64,000 nucleotides of DNA from CANLBN01 sp050633525 (lineage in GTDB: Bacteria > Pseudomonadota > Gammaproteobacteria > Pseudomonadales > Cellvibrionaceae), in assembly GCA_050633525.1 (NCBI GenBank), contig JBOEGR010000009.1, positions 86,722 to 150,721 of the forward strand. The letters are read 5' to 3'. Both the position numbers and the translations under genes were made by a program. The notes under the pieces were generated by a model that saw only the letters and a list, made by a program, of their open reading frames with translations, made no database searches and was not told the origin of the DNA. Below are positions 1-8,763 of the stretch, one piece after another (within the stretch, counting starts at the first letter, position 1; every line of letters begins with the position of its first letter).

Positions 1-2126
1 AACAAGCGGAAAGCCGTCGTCCGTTGGGCATAGAGTTACATGAATATTATCATCAGGGTAATATCGTTGATGCGGCCGTACAGGACTTCGTTGTTAATGT
101 CATCGTTGCATTAGCGATTGTGATTATCACCTTATTCATTTTTATGGGTATGCAATCTGCAATCGTTATTGGTGCCATATTGCTGTTAACCATTGCTGCT
201 ACTTTGGCGACGATGAGTATCGTTGATATTCCTATGCATCGAATTTCTCTAGGCGCTTTAATTATCGCTTTGGGAATGATGGTTGATAATGCGATTGTTG
301 TCACAGAAGGAATATTGATCGGTGTGCAACAAGGAAGGAAAAAATTAGATATCGCAAAAGAAATAGTCAGTCAAACTAAGTGGCCCTTATTAGGAGGCAC
401 CTTGGTTGGCATTATTGCTTTTGCTCCTATCGGGTTTGCGCCGGGTTCTACCGCTGAATTTACCGGCCACTTGTTTTGGGTCATTCTGATTTCTTTGTTA
501 TATAGTTGGGTATTTGCGATTACTCTAACGCCGCTCTTTTGTTATTGGCTCTTTAAAGAGCGCGATCAACAGTCATTAGTAGCAAAAAAACAGAGTACTT
601 TTTTACTTGCTTATACATCTTTAGTAGATACAGCCATACGAGGGCGTTGGTATACAGTAGCTGGTGTTATCGGTGTTTTTATTGCATCCGTTTGGGGCTT
701 TCAATTTGTTAAAAGTGGTTTCTTTCCCGCGTCGACAACGCCTCAAATTGTGGTTGATTATTGGCTGCCACAAGGCGCTACACTGACTAAAACACAAAGA
801 GATATGGAGTCTCTAGAAGTATTTGTCGAGCAATTGGAAGGCGTCGAAGATATTCAAACAAGTATAGGAGGCGGTGGTATTCGTTTTATGTTGGTTTATT
901 CTCCTGAATCAGCAAACGAAGCGTATGGTCAATTATTACTGAAAGTGGATGACTACAGAAAAATAGATGCCTTAATTCCACAAATCCAGTCTTATATCGA
1001 TGAAAATTATGCTGATGCACAAGCGAAAGTTTGGCGCTTTCAGTTGGGCCCCGGTGGTGGTTCGAAGATTGAGGCAGCCTTTAAAGGCCCAGACCCGAGC
1101 GTTCTAAGAACATTGGCTAATCAAGCAAAAGCGATCATGGTTGCAGATGGCCGAGCTTTATCCATTAAAGATGATTGGAGGCAAGCAGTCAGTGTTATTG
1201 AACCTCTATATTCAGATGTGAAGGGCGCACGTGTTGGTATTTCGCGTCAAGATTTAACGAATGCATTACAAACCAATTTTTCAGGCCGCTCGGTGGGTGT
1301 TTATCGTGAAGGTGATGAGCTGTTGCCCATTATTTCAAGAGCACCAGCTGATGAGCGAGTAGGTATTGATGATATTCGTAATATTCAAATACTGAGTTCG
1401 AGCACAGGACAGCTAGTCCCTATTCGTCAGGTCGTTGATGGTTTTACCACTGTTTGGCGTGATGGTTTATTGCAAAGAGAAGATAGAATCTGGACTATTA
1501 AAGCACAGTCTGACCCCTTTCCTGATGAGCTGGCTGCAACATTGCAGGAACGTTTGAGACCAGCGATTGAAGCAATTCCTTTGCCTGATGGTTACACGCT
1601 TGAGTGGGATGGTGAATACGGAGACTCTAAAGAATCTAATGAAAACCTTGCGTCCACCTTACCTTTAGGTTTGCTTGCAATGGTGCTGGTAGTCTTTATT
1701 TTATTTGGTAAAGTTCGCCAGCCTGTCATTATTTGGCTTGTCGTACCGCTTTCTATTATAGGTGTTGTTGTTGGCCTCTTGGTGACAGGACTACCTCTTG
1801 AGTTTATGGCGATACTAGGCGTATTGTCTCTTTCAGGTTTGTTAATTAAAAATGCTATCGTATTAGTTGATCAAATTGATTTCGAAATCAAGACAGGTAA
1901 AGCGCGCTATACGGCAGTCATTGATTCTGCAGTTAGTCGTTTGCGTCCTGTTATGATGGGCACATTAACAACGGTGTTAGGAGTCTTACCGCTTTATTTA
2001 GATGCTTTCTTTCAATCTATGTCTGTGGTGCTAATTTTTGGTTTGCTCTTTGCTACGGCGTTAACACTTTTGGTCATACCGGTACTCTATAGTATTTTCT
2101 TTAAGATTCGCCTAGATGAAACATAA
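1..2126 (+). CDS. RND efflux transporter permease subunit (5' truncated by window edge)
   Basis: Inner-membrane proton-driven pump subunit of the AcrB/MexB (RND) superfamily, expected to work with a periplasmic adaptor and the outer-membrane channel encoded next. The reading frame is open to base 3, so about the first third of a ~1030-residue protein lies outside the window. Visible hallmarks are the TM4 motif GMMVDNAIVV near base 280 and the TM10 motif SGLLIKNAIVLVD near base 1845, matching the proton-relay Asp and Lys regions of AcrB. A periplasmic porter region lies between roughly 700 and 1620, and a second membrane bundle runs from about 1640 to the stop. The TM4 motif has Asp-Asn where AcrB has Asp-Asp. 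The substrate cannot be told from sequence. The adaptor gene is presumably upstream. Confidence 0.9.
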   Translation, partial: QAESRRPLGIELHEYYHQGNIVDAAVQDFVVNVIVALAIVIITLFIFMGMQSAIVIGAILLLTIAATLATMSIVDIPMHRISLGALIIALGMMVDNAIVVTEGILIGVQQGRKKLDIAKEIVSQTKWPLLGGTLVGIIAFAPIGFAPGSTAEFTGHLFWVILISLLYSWVFAITLTPLFCYWLFKERDQQSLVAKKQSTFLLAYTSLVDTAIRGRWYTVAGVIGVFIASVWGFQFVKSGFFPASTTPQIVVDYWLPQGATLTKTQRDMESLEVFVEQLEGVEDIQTSIGGGGIRFMLVYSPESANEAYGQLLLKVDDYRKIDALIPQIQSYIDENYADAQAKVWRFQLGPGGGSKIEAAFKGPDPSVLRTLANQAKAIMVADGRALSIKDDWRQAVSVIEPLYSDVKGARVGISRQDLTNALQTNFSGRSVGVYREGDELLPIISRAPADERVGIDDIRNIQILSSSTGQLVPIRQVVDGFTTVWRDGLLQREDRIWTIKAQSDPFPDELAATLQERLRPAIEAIPLPDGYTLEWDGEYGDSKESNENLASTLPLGLLAMVLVVFILFGKVRQPVIIWLVVPLSIIGVVVGLLVTGLPLEFMAILGVLSLSGLLIKNAIVLVDQIDFEIKTGKARYTAVIDSAVSRLRPVMMGTLTTVLGVLPLYLDAFFQSMSVVLIFGLLFATALTLLVIPVLYSIFFKIRLDET

Positions 2127-2158
2127 TCACTAAGTTAAAAAATGATAGGAAAGCAATA

Positions 2159-3562
2159 ATGTTTTTAACAAGTACACCTTTATTACAGTTTATCGGGCTA
2201 TTTTCACTAGCGAGCGTGTTGATAAATTGTGGAGCTGCAGCAACTAAAAAAAATGAAATTGCAGTAAAGGAAAAAATTGGTGAACAAACATCACTAACGG
2301 CAAAAAATTGGAGCACTCAATCCAACCCAAGTGATATAACAGTGGATTGGCTGCAATCGTTTAATGATACTTTACTGGATCGTCTAGTCTTAGAAGCCCA
2401 AACGAATAACCGCAATCTACAAGCCGCAGCAGCGAGTGTCGAAAGTGCGCAAGCTTTAGCAAAACAAGCAGGCGTGGCTCTGCAGCCAAACATTGGTCTA
2501 AGTTCGGATGCTGCTCGAGCTGGAACTGGCAGTGGTGATATAAAACCTGTTGATAGCCGCGGTCTTGGTCTACAGGTCAGTTGGGAATTAGATCTATGGG
2601 GACGTATCCGTAATAATCAGCAAGCTGCTGTGAATAGTGTTAAAGCAGCTCAAGCAGATTTTCGTTATGCTCAACATTCATTAGCGGCAACAACAGCGCA
2701 AGCTTATTTCGCATTAATCGAAGCGAACGTTCAGATAGAGTCGGCTCTTGAAAATGTCGATATTATTGAAGAAACCGCTCGCATAGTGGACGTCCAATAC
2801 AAGAATGGGATGGTATCAGCGCAAGACTTAGCCCTGTCTAGGTCGAATACAGCGAGTGCCCGAGAGCAGTTAATTAGCTTAAAAGGAGCGCAGCGTAATG
2901 CAGCCAGAGCACTAGAAGTTCTTTTAGGGCGTTACCCAAGTGCTGAAATACAAGCGGGAAATACTTTGCCCGATGTACCTCCAGCACCACCTGCTGGTAT
3001 CCCATCTGAACTGCTTGAACGCCGCCCTGACATGATAGCTGCAGAGCGACGCGTAGCAGCTGCATTTAACAAGCGCGAAGTGGCAAGAACAGCGCGTTTA
3101 CCCTCTCTTAGTTTGACGGGTGCTTTAGGAGGTTCTTCTAACGCTTTATCAAGTGTGCTTGACCCAGCTAATACAACGTGGCGTTTAGGTGCAAATTTAG
3201 TTGCATCACTATTTGATGGTGGAGCAGCACAAGCTCAAGTCGATGCTGCATCAGCTGAACAAAAACAGGCATTGTTTAACTATGGTCAATCAGCATTAAC
3301 TGCCTTTAATGAAGTGGAAACTGGATTAGATCAGGGTACAGTACTCCAGCAGCGTCGAGATGAATTAAGTATTGTTCAACAGGAAGCTGACAAAGCCTAT
3401 CGAATTGCTAGCCTGCGTTACAAGGAAGGTGAAATTAGCTTGTTAGATTTACTGTCAGTACAGCAACGTTTAATTAGCGCTAAAACAAATTTAATATCGA
3501 TAGAACGTTTATTGTTAGAACAAAGAACGAGTCTTTACCTTGCTTTAGGTGGTGATTGGTAA
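2159..3562 (+). CDS. TolC/NodT-family efflux outer-membrane channel
   Basis: Outer-membrane exit duct of a tripartite efflux pump, 467 aa, starting 32 bp after the RND permease stop, so almost certainly co-transcribed with it. The N-terminus has a hydrophobic stretch ending in a Cys at about residue 24 (LINC). This resembles a lipobox, although Asn just before the Cys is atypical. Two outer-membrane-efflux repeats are visible: WLQSFNDTLLDRLVLEA, then the LGLQVSWELDLWGRIRN strand/helix in the first half, and LGANLVASLFDGGAAQAQVD in the second. The motif ERRPDMIAAERRVAAAF is typical of NodT-type channels. Length is normal for the family. Confidence 0.92.
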   Translation: MFLTSTPLLQFIGLFSLASVLINCGAAATKKNEIAVKEKIGEQTSLTAKNWSTQSNPSDITVDWLQSFNDTLLDRLVLEAQTNNRNLQAAAASVESAQALAKQAGVALQPNIGLSSDAARAGTGSGDIKPVDSRGLGLQVSWELDLWGRIRNNQQAAVNSVKAAQADFRYAQHSLAATTAQAYFALIEANVQIESALENVDIIEETARIVDVQYKNGMVSAQDLALSRSNTASAREQLISLKGAQRNAARALEVLLGRYPSAEIQAGNTLPDVPPAPPAGIPSELLERRPDMIAAERRVAAAFNKREVARTARLPSLSLTGALGGSSNALSSVLDPANTTWRLGANLVASLFDGGAAQAQVDAASAEQKQALFNYGQSALTAFNEVETGLDQGTVLQQRRDELSIVQQEADKAYRIASLRYKEGEISLLDLLSVQQRLISAKTNLISIERLLLEQRTSLYLALGGDW

Positions 3563-3623
3563 ATAGTGATTTTTATTGTGTTTAGTCTTAAATAAAGTTT
3601 TAAAAAATGCTGGAGTGTTAATT

Positions 3624-5375
3624 TCAGCAGTGACTAGGTAAGCTAACAAAACCCAAACCAAAAAGAGGGTCTTTACCTGGTTCTCCTAGATCTTCAGTTA
3701 AATGATTGAGGTCGAGTTTTTTATTTTTCAGTATGAAACTGGCTGCAATAAAAGGTGAGGCAAACGAACTGCCTGACATGTATTTCCCCTTGCCTTTTGC
3801 ATTGAGTAGCCATAAATCGACACCGGGTGCAGAAAAATCAATATAGTCACCCTGTATTTGTTCGTTAAAAACAGTTTGGTTAATATCTGTTGCACGTACA
3901 GCGACGACTTCGGCCTGAGCGGCAGGGTATAGTGGTTTCTTATTACTATTAACCCCAGCAGAAGCGATAACGGTAATGCCCCGCTTTTTAAGTGTTTTGA
4001 TAGCGAGTTCTACAGGCAGGTTTCTTGGTCCGCCAAGGCTCATATTAATCACTCCCACCTTTTCGCCCGCTAACCAATTCAATGCCGCTAATATAAATTC
4101 AGCTGTTGTGTCACTCTTGTTTTTCGCGCGCTGTCTAAAGATAGCCGCTGAATATAATGTAGCTTGAGGTGTGAGCCCGATAATATCGGTACCCTCACTC
4201 CCTAGTAGTAGGCTGCCAATTGCAGTGCCATGATCTTTATTGGCTGGGCTGACACCATTAGGAATAAACGACTTCTCTCTAATTTGTGCATGAGCGAGTG
4301 CGGCATCAGGTGATATTCCGGTATCGATAATACCAATGCGTTGATTCTTGCTGCAAGCCTCATGTACTGCACTGCGTGAGACTTGTTTAAAGGCCCACTG
4401 TTTAGGATTAACGTTAGTTGTGTCGTTGAGTTTATCGGTGTGATTGGTATCGTTTAACAAACGGTAACGATGATTAAAGTCGACCCATAAATTAGGGTCG
4501 TATTCTCTCAGTTGTTGAATAATGGTGGCAGTATCCGCTGTGTCTGGGATGCCCAGTATGCTAACAACTGTGCCAAGATTGCTATAACGAGTGCGTCTCT
4601 TGATTCGTATATTGTATTGTTTGATTAAATCAGCCAGTTGAATAGCCTCATCCATTGAGGCAGAGATTACCATGATTTCTCTCGCTTCTTGCTGTTCTCT
4701 TTCTGCCTTATTGGGGGTGATATTAATATTGACTTTAGGTGGTGTACCCAGCCCCGTTAATGAACCGCTTACTCTTGGTGTTGTGGGTGCCTCTGTGTTT
4801 TCAGCAATGTAAACTGTTTCTGCCCCGCGAGTGTTTGCCGGCGTATTGTCTTGTTCGTTTGCGCCTTCTGGCGTAACCGTTCCATTGGCTGGTGACGCGC
4901 TTAAGGTAGATGAGAATGGCGTTTTCGTCGGTATGGCGCGTAGCTCTCTGTTAACTTGGGTATTAAAAGGAGTGCTGGCGGTTTTAAGTTGTGAACAAAA
5001 GCGAATGTTTCTATCTCTATTGCTCGCCCAAGTAGAGCGAATACGAATGCCAATGGTGGCGCTTCTTTCTTTATTGGTAAGCGTTACTTTCGGTATAACC
5101 GCACTGATTTTACTGGAATTCCATTCTTCTATTTTATCAATCAGGTACTCTTTACCATCTAATGTAAAGATAAGTATTTTATTAGTGGTCTTTTTGCCAA
5201 AACCACTGCCATAAATATCAACGGCTTCACCGCCTCGAAAGCAAACGGATGGACTGACCTTTTTGATGACGATGTTATATTGAGCATGGCTAAGTTGAAA
5301 GACACTTTGACATAAAAACAGCAGACCTATATGAATACAGGCCCGTGTTATTGAATGAAAAAAAGGCCTTTTCAT
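3624..5375 (-). CDS. Secreted subtilisin-like (S8) serine protease with IPT/TIG-like N-terminal domain
   Basis: 583-aa exported protease. A signal peptide (about residues 1-31, ending HAQ) is followed by an IPT/TIG-like immunoglobulin fold (about 33-110, SPSVCFRGGEAVDIYGSGFG). Next come a Thr/Pro-rich linker, a prodomain-like segment (about 230-310, containing VVSILGIPDTA) and the S8 catalytic domain (about 340-580). The catalytic triad is visible: Asp in GIIDTGIS, His in DHGTAIGSL and Ser in SGSSFASP. Its start overlaps the stop of the anti-sigma gene by 4 bp (ATGA), so the two are translationally coupled. The overlap with the sigma/anti-sigma pair suggests a role in regulation or in maturing the secreted proteins of the locus. 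That is inference, and the substrate is unknown. Confidence 0.9.
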   Translation of the reverse strand: MKRPFFHSITRACIHIGLLFLCQSVFQLSHAQYNIVIKKVSPSVCFRGGEAVDIYGSGFGKKTTNKILIFTLDGKEYLIDKIEEWNSSKISAVIPKVTLTNKERSATIGIRIRSTWASNRDRNIRFCSQLKTASTPFNTQVNRELRAIPTKTPFSSTLSASPANGTVTPEGANEQDNTPANTRGAETVYIAENTEAPTTPRVSGSLTGLGTPPKVNINITPNKAEREQQEAREIMVISASMDEAIQLADLIKQYNIRIKRRTRYSNLGTVVSILGIPDTADTATIIQQLREYDPNLWVDFNHRYRLLNDTNHTDKLNDTTNVNPKQWAFKQVSRSAVHEACSKNQRIGIIDTGISPDAALAHAQIREKSFIPNGVSPANKDHGTAIGSLLLGSEGTDIIGLTPQATLYSAAIFRQRAKNKSDTTAEFILAALNWLAGEKVGVINMSLGGPRNLPVELAIKTLKKRGITVIASAGVNSNKKPLYPAAQAEVVAVRATDINQTVFNEQIQGDYIDFSAPGVDLWLLNAKGKGKYMSGSSFASPFIAASFILKNKKLDLNHLTEDLGEPGKDPLFGLGFVSLPSHC

Positions 5376-5974
5376 TCACTTAACTCTGCGTATTCAACGA
5401 TCTCACTCTCATTTAAACGAGTTAGAGCCGTTTCTCGGTCTTTAAATTCAATAGTATAAATGCCTAAAGCACTAGGGCCATTAATAATATTGCCTTCTGT
5501 GTTGATGAGTAACTGGCGTATTGCTTGCTCGCTCGTATCTGTTTTGAATTGTATTTGAATACTATTTTCTAGGTTCTTTGTTGATAAAAGCTGATAGTCA
5601 GTACTATTAAATACGTTTTGTTGAACAAGATATCCTGATTGTATAACAAAGGCAAAAGAGGCCGCTATCGCAAGCTTTTTCCAAATAGGTTTGATAGTGG
5701 ATACGGTTTTCGTGCCCGAGTGAATGTTTGTGTCCGTTTCATCTTCTTCTATATTCTGTCTTTCTATCGTTTGTTTTAAGCGAGCCCAGCCCCATTCTGT
5801 TGGCGACTCTATTTTTTCTGATAGGATCTGCTGTTGAATCGACTTCATAAATTCGATTTCCATACGGATGCTCTCATCGCGTTCAGCGGCTGATTCAATG
5901 GCGCGGATATCATTATCTGATAGATTGCCATTTAAATATTCGGGTATTTTTTCAATAATGTCATCTTTATTCAT
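5372..5974 (-). CDS. Anti-sigma factor-like single-pass membrane protein with prodomain-like C-terminus
   Basis: 200 aa. The N-terminal ~75 residues (PEYLNGNLSDNDIRAIE, then a helical segment ending near AWARLKQ-like sequence) look like an anti-sigma domain but have no zinc-binding His/Cys set. One membrane segment follows (about 110-130, LAIAASFAFVIQSGYLV). The C-terminal ~70 residues would be periplasmic: an IQIQFKTDTSEQAIRQLL strand-helix, then EGNIINGPSALGIYTIEF. That pattern resembles the alpha/beta pro-domain of subtilisins. The gene sits 9 bp after the ECF sigma gene and overlaps the protease gene. The anti-sigma role is inferred from position and topology, not from a diagnostic motif. 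Confidence 0.7.
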   Translation of the reverse strand: MNKDDIIEKIPEYLNGNLSDNDIRAIESAAERDESIRMEIEFMKSIQQQILSEKIESPTEWGWARLKQTIERQNIEEDETDTNIHSGTKTVSTIKPIWKKLAIAASFAFVIQSGYLVQQNVFNSTDYQLLSTKNLENSIQIQFKTDTSEQAIRQLLINTEGNIINGPSALGIYTIEFKDRETALTRLNESEIVEYAELSE

Positions 5975-5983
5975 AATCTTGTC

Positions 5984-6529
5984 TCAACTGAATTCAGCTC
6001 GTTTTTCCAAGCATTTTTTGAGTAAGGTTTTGGCATGATAGAGTCGTGATTTAATTGTGCCTATAGGGCATTCGAGCGCATCGGATATTTCTTCATAGGA
6101 TGCTTCATTAAAAAACAACAGTTGCAATACTTGTTTGTGATCACCGCTCAGTTTTTCTAAGCAAAAATCAATGAAGCGGCGTGTTTGCGATGCCTCGACC
6201 ACTTTTTGCATATCAACTGAATCGTCACTGATACCACTGGCTTCATCAATATCGACCTCTCCCTTTTTCTTTTTCCTTAATAAATCGATAATGCGGTGGT
6301 TCGCTATTCCAATTAGCCAGGTTGATATTTTTGAGCGTCCTTCAAAGCGGTGAGCTGTATTCCACACTTCAAGCATCACTGTGTTGACTATATCGGATGC
6401 ATCAAATTCATTGTTCAACTTTTTCATCGAAAATCGATAAACGATATTTTCATAAAGCCGATAAAAGGCTTCCATGGAAGCCATGTCTTTATTTTTGATG
6501 CCGTTCAATAATTCAATGTCATCATTCAT
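5984..6529 (-). CDS. ECF-type RNA polymerase sigma factor
   Basis: 181 aa, the usual ECF size. Region 2 lies at about residues 10-80 (YENIVYRFSMKKL, DASDIVNTVMLEVW, STWLIGIANHRIIDLLR). Region 4 lies at about 120-175 (LEKLSGDHKQVLQLLFF, YEEISDALECPIGTIKSRLYHAK). It directs RNA polymerase to a dedicated regulon, presumably controlled by the downstream anti-sigma protein. The regulon may include the co-directional upstream surface-protein genes, but I found no promoter motif that proves this. The start codon lies 43 bp downstream of the CARDB-like gene. Confidence 0.93.
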   Translation of the reverse strand: MNDDIELLNGIKNKDMASMEAFYRLYENIVYRFSMKKLNNEFDASDIVNTVMLEVWNTAHRFEGRSKISTWLIGIANHRIIDLLRKKKKGEVDIDEASGISDDSVDMQKVVEASQTRRFIDFCLEKLSGDHKQVLQLLFFNEASYEEISDALECPIGTIKSRLYHAKTLLKKCLEKRAEFS

Positions 6530-6572
6530 GCCGTGTATAATCCTTTTGCTAGGCTCCTAAGATAAACTCTAC

Positions 6573-7127
6573 TTACCTTACGAGCGTATGTTGTGCTATG
6601 TTATTTCTTTCGTTGAGTTCATTATTACTATTCGTTGCATCTGCCTGAAAGCTAATAACATAGTGGCCGGGGCCCCATGTTAATTCACGCCAAAAGGGCA
6701 GTCGGTGCGAATAGGTTTGCCCGGGGTTTAGTTCGGGTATTCTAACCATAAAATCATCGCCGTAGCCAGATACGCTATAACGAGTTTGATATTTTTTATC
6801 GAGTTCAGGGCATCTAGATTTATCCTGATGATCGCAATCAATGTTTAAAAAGCTTTTGGCGCTTTTTTTGTTGCCAATATTCCTTACTTTTACAATGCCT
6901 TGGCGATCAAATTGGTCCACTAGCGGTATTAAATCCGGCTTATTATTAATTTCATTGACGAGGCGCTGTTGTTGTTCGCTGCGAGGTATTTTGACCTTAT
7001 TGTTCTCTATGCTGATGTGTTGATGTTGGCCTATTCGTTTAACAGTCTCGGCATAACTAAGAGCGCTGGCTGAAAGCATATTAACCATAATGATGGCGCC
7101 GATGGTTGATTTAGTGAAAGTTTTCAT
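6573..7127 (-). CDS. Secreted CARDB-like protein (paralogue 1)
   Basis: 184 aa with a signal peptide (about residues 1-26, ending SYA). The body is one CARDB-like beta-sandwich: PDLIPLVDQF, GIVKVRNIGNKKSAKSFL, a Cys pair in CDHQDKSRC, then HRLPFWRELTWGPGHYVISF and a C-terminal ADATNSNNELNERNN. The spacing of DLIP, KN(I)G, Cys-Cys, FW, and E..E.NN is shared with the proteins at 15858-16316 and 34996-36030. CARDB domains are adhesion or spacer modules in cell-surface proteins. The function of this one is unknown. It lies between the HTTM gene and the sigma factor gene, all on the same strand. Confidence 0.8.
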   Translation of the reverse strand: MKTFTKSTIGAIIMVNMLSASALSYAETVKRIGQHQHISIENNKVKIPRSEQQQRLVNEINNKPDLIPLVDQFDRQGIVKVRNIGNKKSAKSFLNIDCDHQDKSRCPELDKKYQTRYSVSGYGDDFMVRIPELNPGQTYSHRLPFWRELTWGPGHYVISFQADATNSNNELNERNNIAQHTLVR

Positions 7128-7200
7128 TGCTTTTATCCTGTATTGAGTTAGGGGTTCCTAAACTAAGTCGTACAGTAAGCATCAAATGTTCATGTTATTT

Positions 7201-8202
7201 TTAGCTAGGCTTAAGTAGGTAGCGATATAGCAAATAACGCTTGTTATCAATAGTGTGATTCACGCTCACTCTAAATTTTTGCTCCCAGATAGTTAAAAAC
7301 GCCAATATCCACTCGCTTCGTAAAAATGCCAGATGTCCTACTGCCATTACAGCAGCAAAGAGGTATAAACCCATTAATACAGCAATGCCTAGGTGCAGCA
7401 GTAAGGCAGCGATAAGAAAGTAGGGGCGTGTCGGTTTTCCCCAGATTAAGAAGGTATAGCCTAGTTCGATCATTAAGGTGGCGTAAGTCATTAAATTTGC
7501 GATCCAGTAATGTTCAGCTAACCACATGACCGATACATTATTGAACTCAAAGTTATTGAGAGCGATCCATAGCGCATCGCCCGACCACCATGTCTCTCCT
7601 TTTAGTTTATCCACAGCAGAAAAGAAAAATAAGGTCGCCATCTGTAATTGAATTAAACGGGTACAGCTAAACCCCCAAGGGCTCAGTTCTAAGTCATTTT
7701 TTTTATCGAGTTTGTTTAGTTTTTTAAGGTCGACTTTTTTATGTTGATACCTTTTGGCATCAAGACTAAAATTTTTCCCGATAGGAGCTATACACAGGAG
7801 TAACAATAAGCTGGCCAGTATATTGTCTACACCATAAATAACACCGGGGTTTCGGTGTAGGTAAGACAGGTGACCAAATAAGACGAGCCATTTTACCCAC
7901 TGCGTACGATAACCAAGGGTAAAGCAGAGACAGGCGCTGATAAATACCCCGTGAAAGGTAAAGAATTGCCACGGTTCGCTTAACCAAAAATGCAGGGAAA
8001 TAATCCAAGGAGTCTTTAGCTCATAGTCCACTGCCGCTAAGTTAACCCAGCCCGTTTGCGAGTATAAGTCAAGAAGGTGGGGTGTTAAACCAACATAGTT
8101 AACCAGCAGTAAACAACCAATCAAAAAGCGTATGATTTCTAACTGTAAACCATCATCTTTTCTAAACCACATCCGCTGCCATATGAATATTACCTTGTTC
8201 AT
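7201..8202 (-). CDS. HTTM-domain multipass membrane protein (SdpB-like)
   Basis: 333 aa with about seven or eight membrane segments. It carries the core HTTM (horizontally transferred transmembrane) motif, seen as FFFSAVDKLKGETWWSGDALW and a cluster of polar residues in membrane helices. The HTTM family includes the vitamin K-dependent carboxylase membrane domain and Bacillus SdpB, which is needed to make the SDP toxin peptide. The start overlaps the stop of the upstream gene by 4 bp (ATGA). That neighbour has one membrane helix, so the pair resembles SdpA/SdpB in layout. A role in processing a peptide or protein from the same locus is an inference. There is no direct evidence of the substrate. 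Confidence 0.82.
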   Translation of the reverse strand: MNKVIFIWQRMWFRKDDGLQLEIIRFLIGCLLLVNYVGLTPHLLDLYSQTGWVNLAAVDYELKTPWIISLHFWLSEPWQFFTFHGVFISACLCFTLGYRTQWVKWLVLFGHLSYLHRNPGVIYGVDNILASLLLLLCIAPIGKNFSLDAKRYQHKKVDLKKLNKLDKKNDLELSPWGFSCTRLIQLQMATLFFFSAVDKLKGETWWSGDALWIALNNFEFNNVSVMWLAEHYWIANLMTYATLMIELGYTFLIWGKPTRPYFLIAALLLHLGIAVLMGLYLFAAVMAVGHLAFLRSEWILAFLTIWEQKFRVSVNHTIDNKRYLLYRYLLKPS

Positions 8203-8756
8203 GACTTGGGCTCGCAGTCTATAGCATTGAGGTATTCAATTTGCATATGTTGATCATCCAATGCACGATGGCCCTCAATTATTTCATCCGGTGTAATCGA
8301 TAACTGGTGACCCATAAAAAATTGCAGCTGCCGTGGGTTTAAATCTGCGTGTTGACGACATAAGTAATTTTTTGCGCTCGCTACAAAGGCTTCATTATTT
8401 CGCCCTATTGTTAAATAGAGTGAGGTATAGCGTAGGAAGGTATGATCTCGACGTCGTAAGTTCTCCGTCAATTTAAATACATGTTCAACACCATTCTCGT
8501 CAGTCACGCTATAGCGAAGTAGGGTACCTTTGGCTGGGTCAGGAGCAAAAAACCCCCACTCATTGTTGAGGTGTAAAGCGACCAAATAAGGTTTGAAAAT
8601 AGGGTATACCTTGCTCATTAAATAAGAACCCGGAGCAGGTCCGATAATGATGGCAAGCGCATGCCATACGATAAAAATAGAGGCCAATATCGACAGAAAA
8701 GCCTGCCAATACCTTTTCTTTAATAAAGATGAGTACCCAACAACTGTTTTGATCAT
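8199..8756 (-). CDS. Single-pass membrane protein paired with HTTM protein (SdpA/DUF5819-like)
   Basis: 185 aa from an ATG at 8756, 7 bp after the stop of the Gly-rich gene. A longer frame reaching 8876 would run into that gene and is rejected. It has one N-terminal membrane helix (about residues 18-40, FLSILASIFIVWHALAI). The soluble part contains NNEWGFFAPDPAKGTLLRYSV, a pattern I associate with small partners of HTTM proteins (SdpA, DUF5819); this assignment is from memory. It is translationally coupled to the HTTM gene. Probably exported or periplasmic and acting together with the HTTM protein. Confidence 0.68.
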   Translation of the reverse strand: MIKTVVGYSSLLKKRYWQAFLSILASIFIVWHALAIIIGPAPGSYLMSKVYPIFKPYLVALHLNNEWGFFAPDPAKGTLLRYSVTDENGVEHVFKLTENLRRRDHTFLRYTSLYLTIGRNNEAFVASAKNYLCRQHADLNPRQLQFFMGHQLSITPDEIIEGHRALDDQHMQIEYLNAIDCEPKS

Positions 8757-8763
8757 TGCAGCG

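Noticed and set aside
4831..5214. Plus-strand frame opposite the subtilisin gene
   Set aside because: Shadow of the S8 protease, whose triad is intact on the other strand.
7140..7175. GGAAC ECF-type promoter before the CARDB gene
   Set aside because: The GGAAC lies too close to the start codon for a usable -35/-10 and transcript start.
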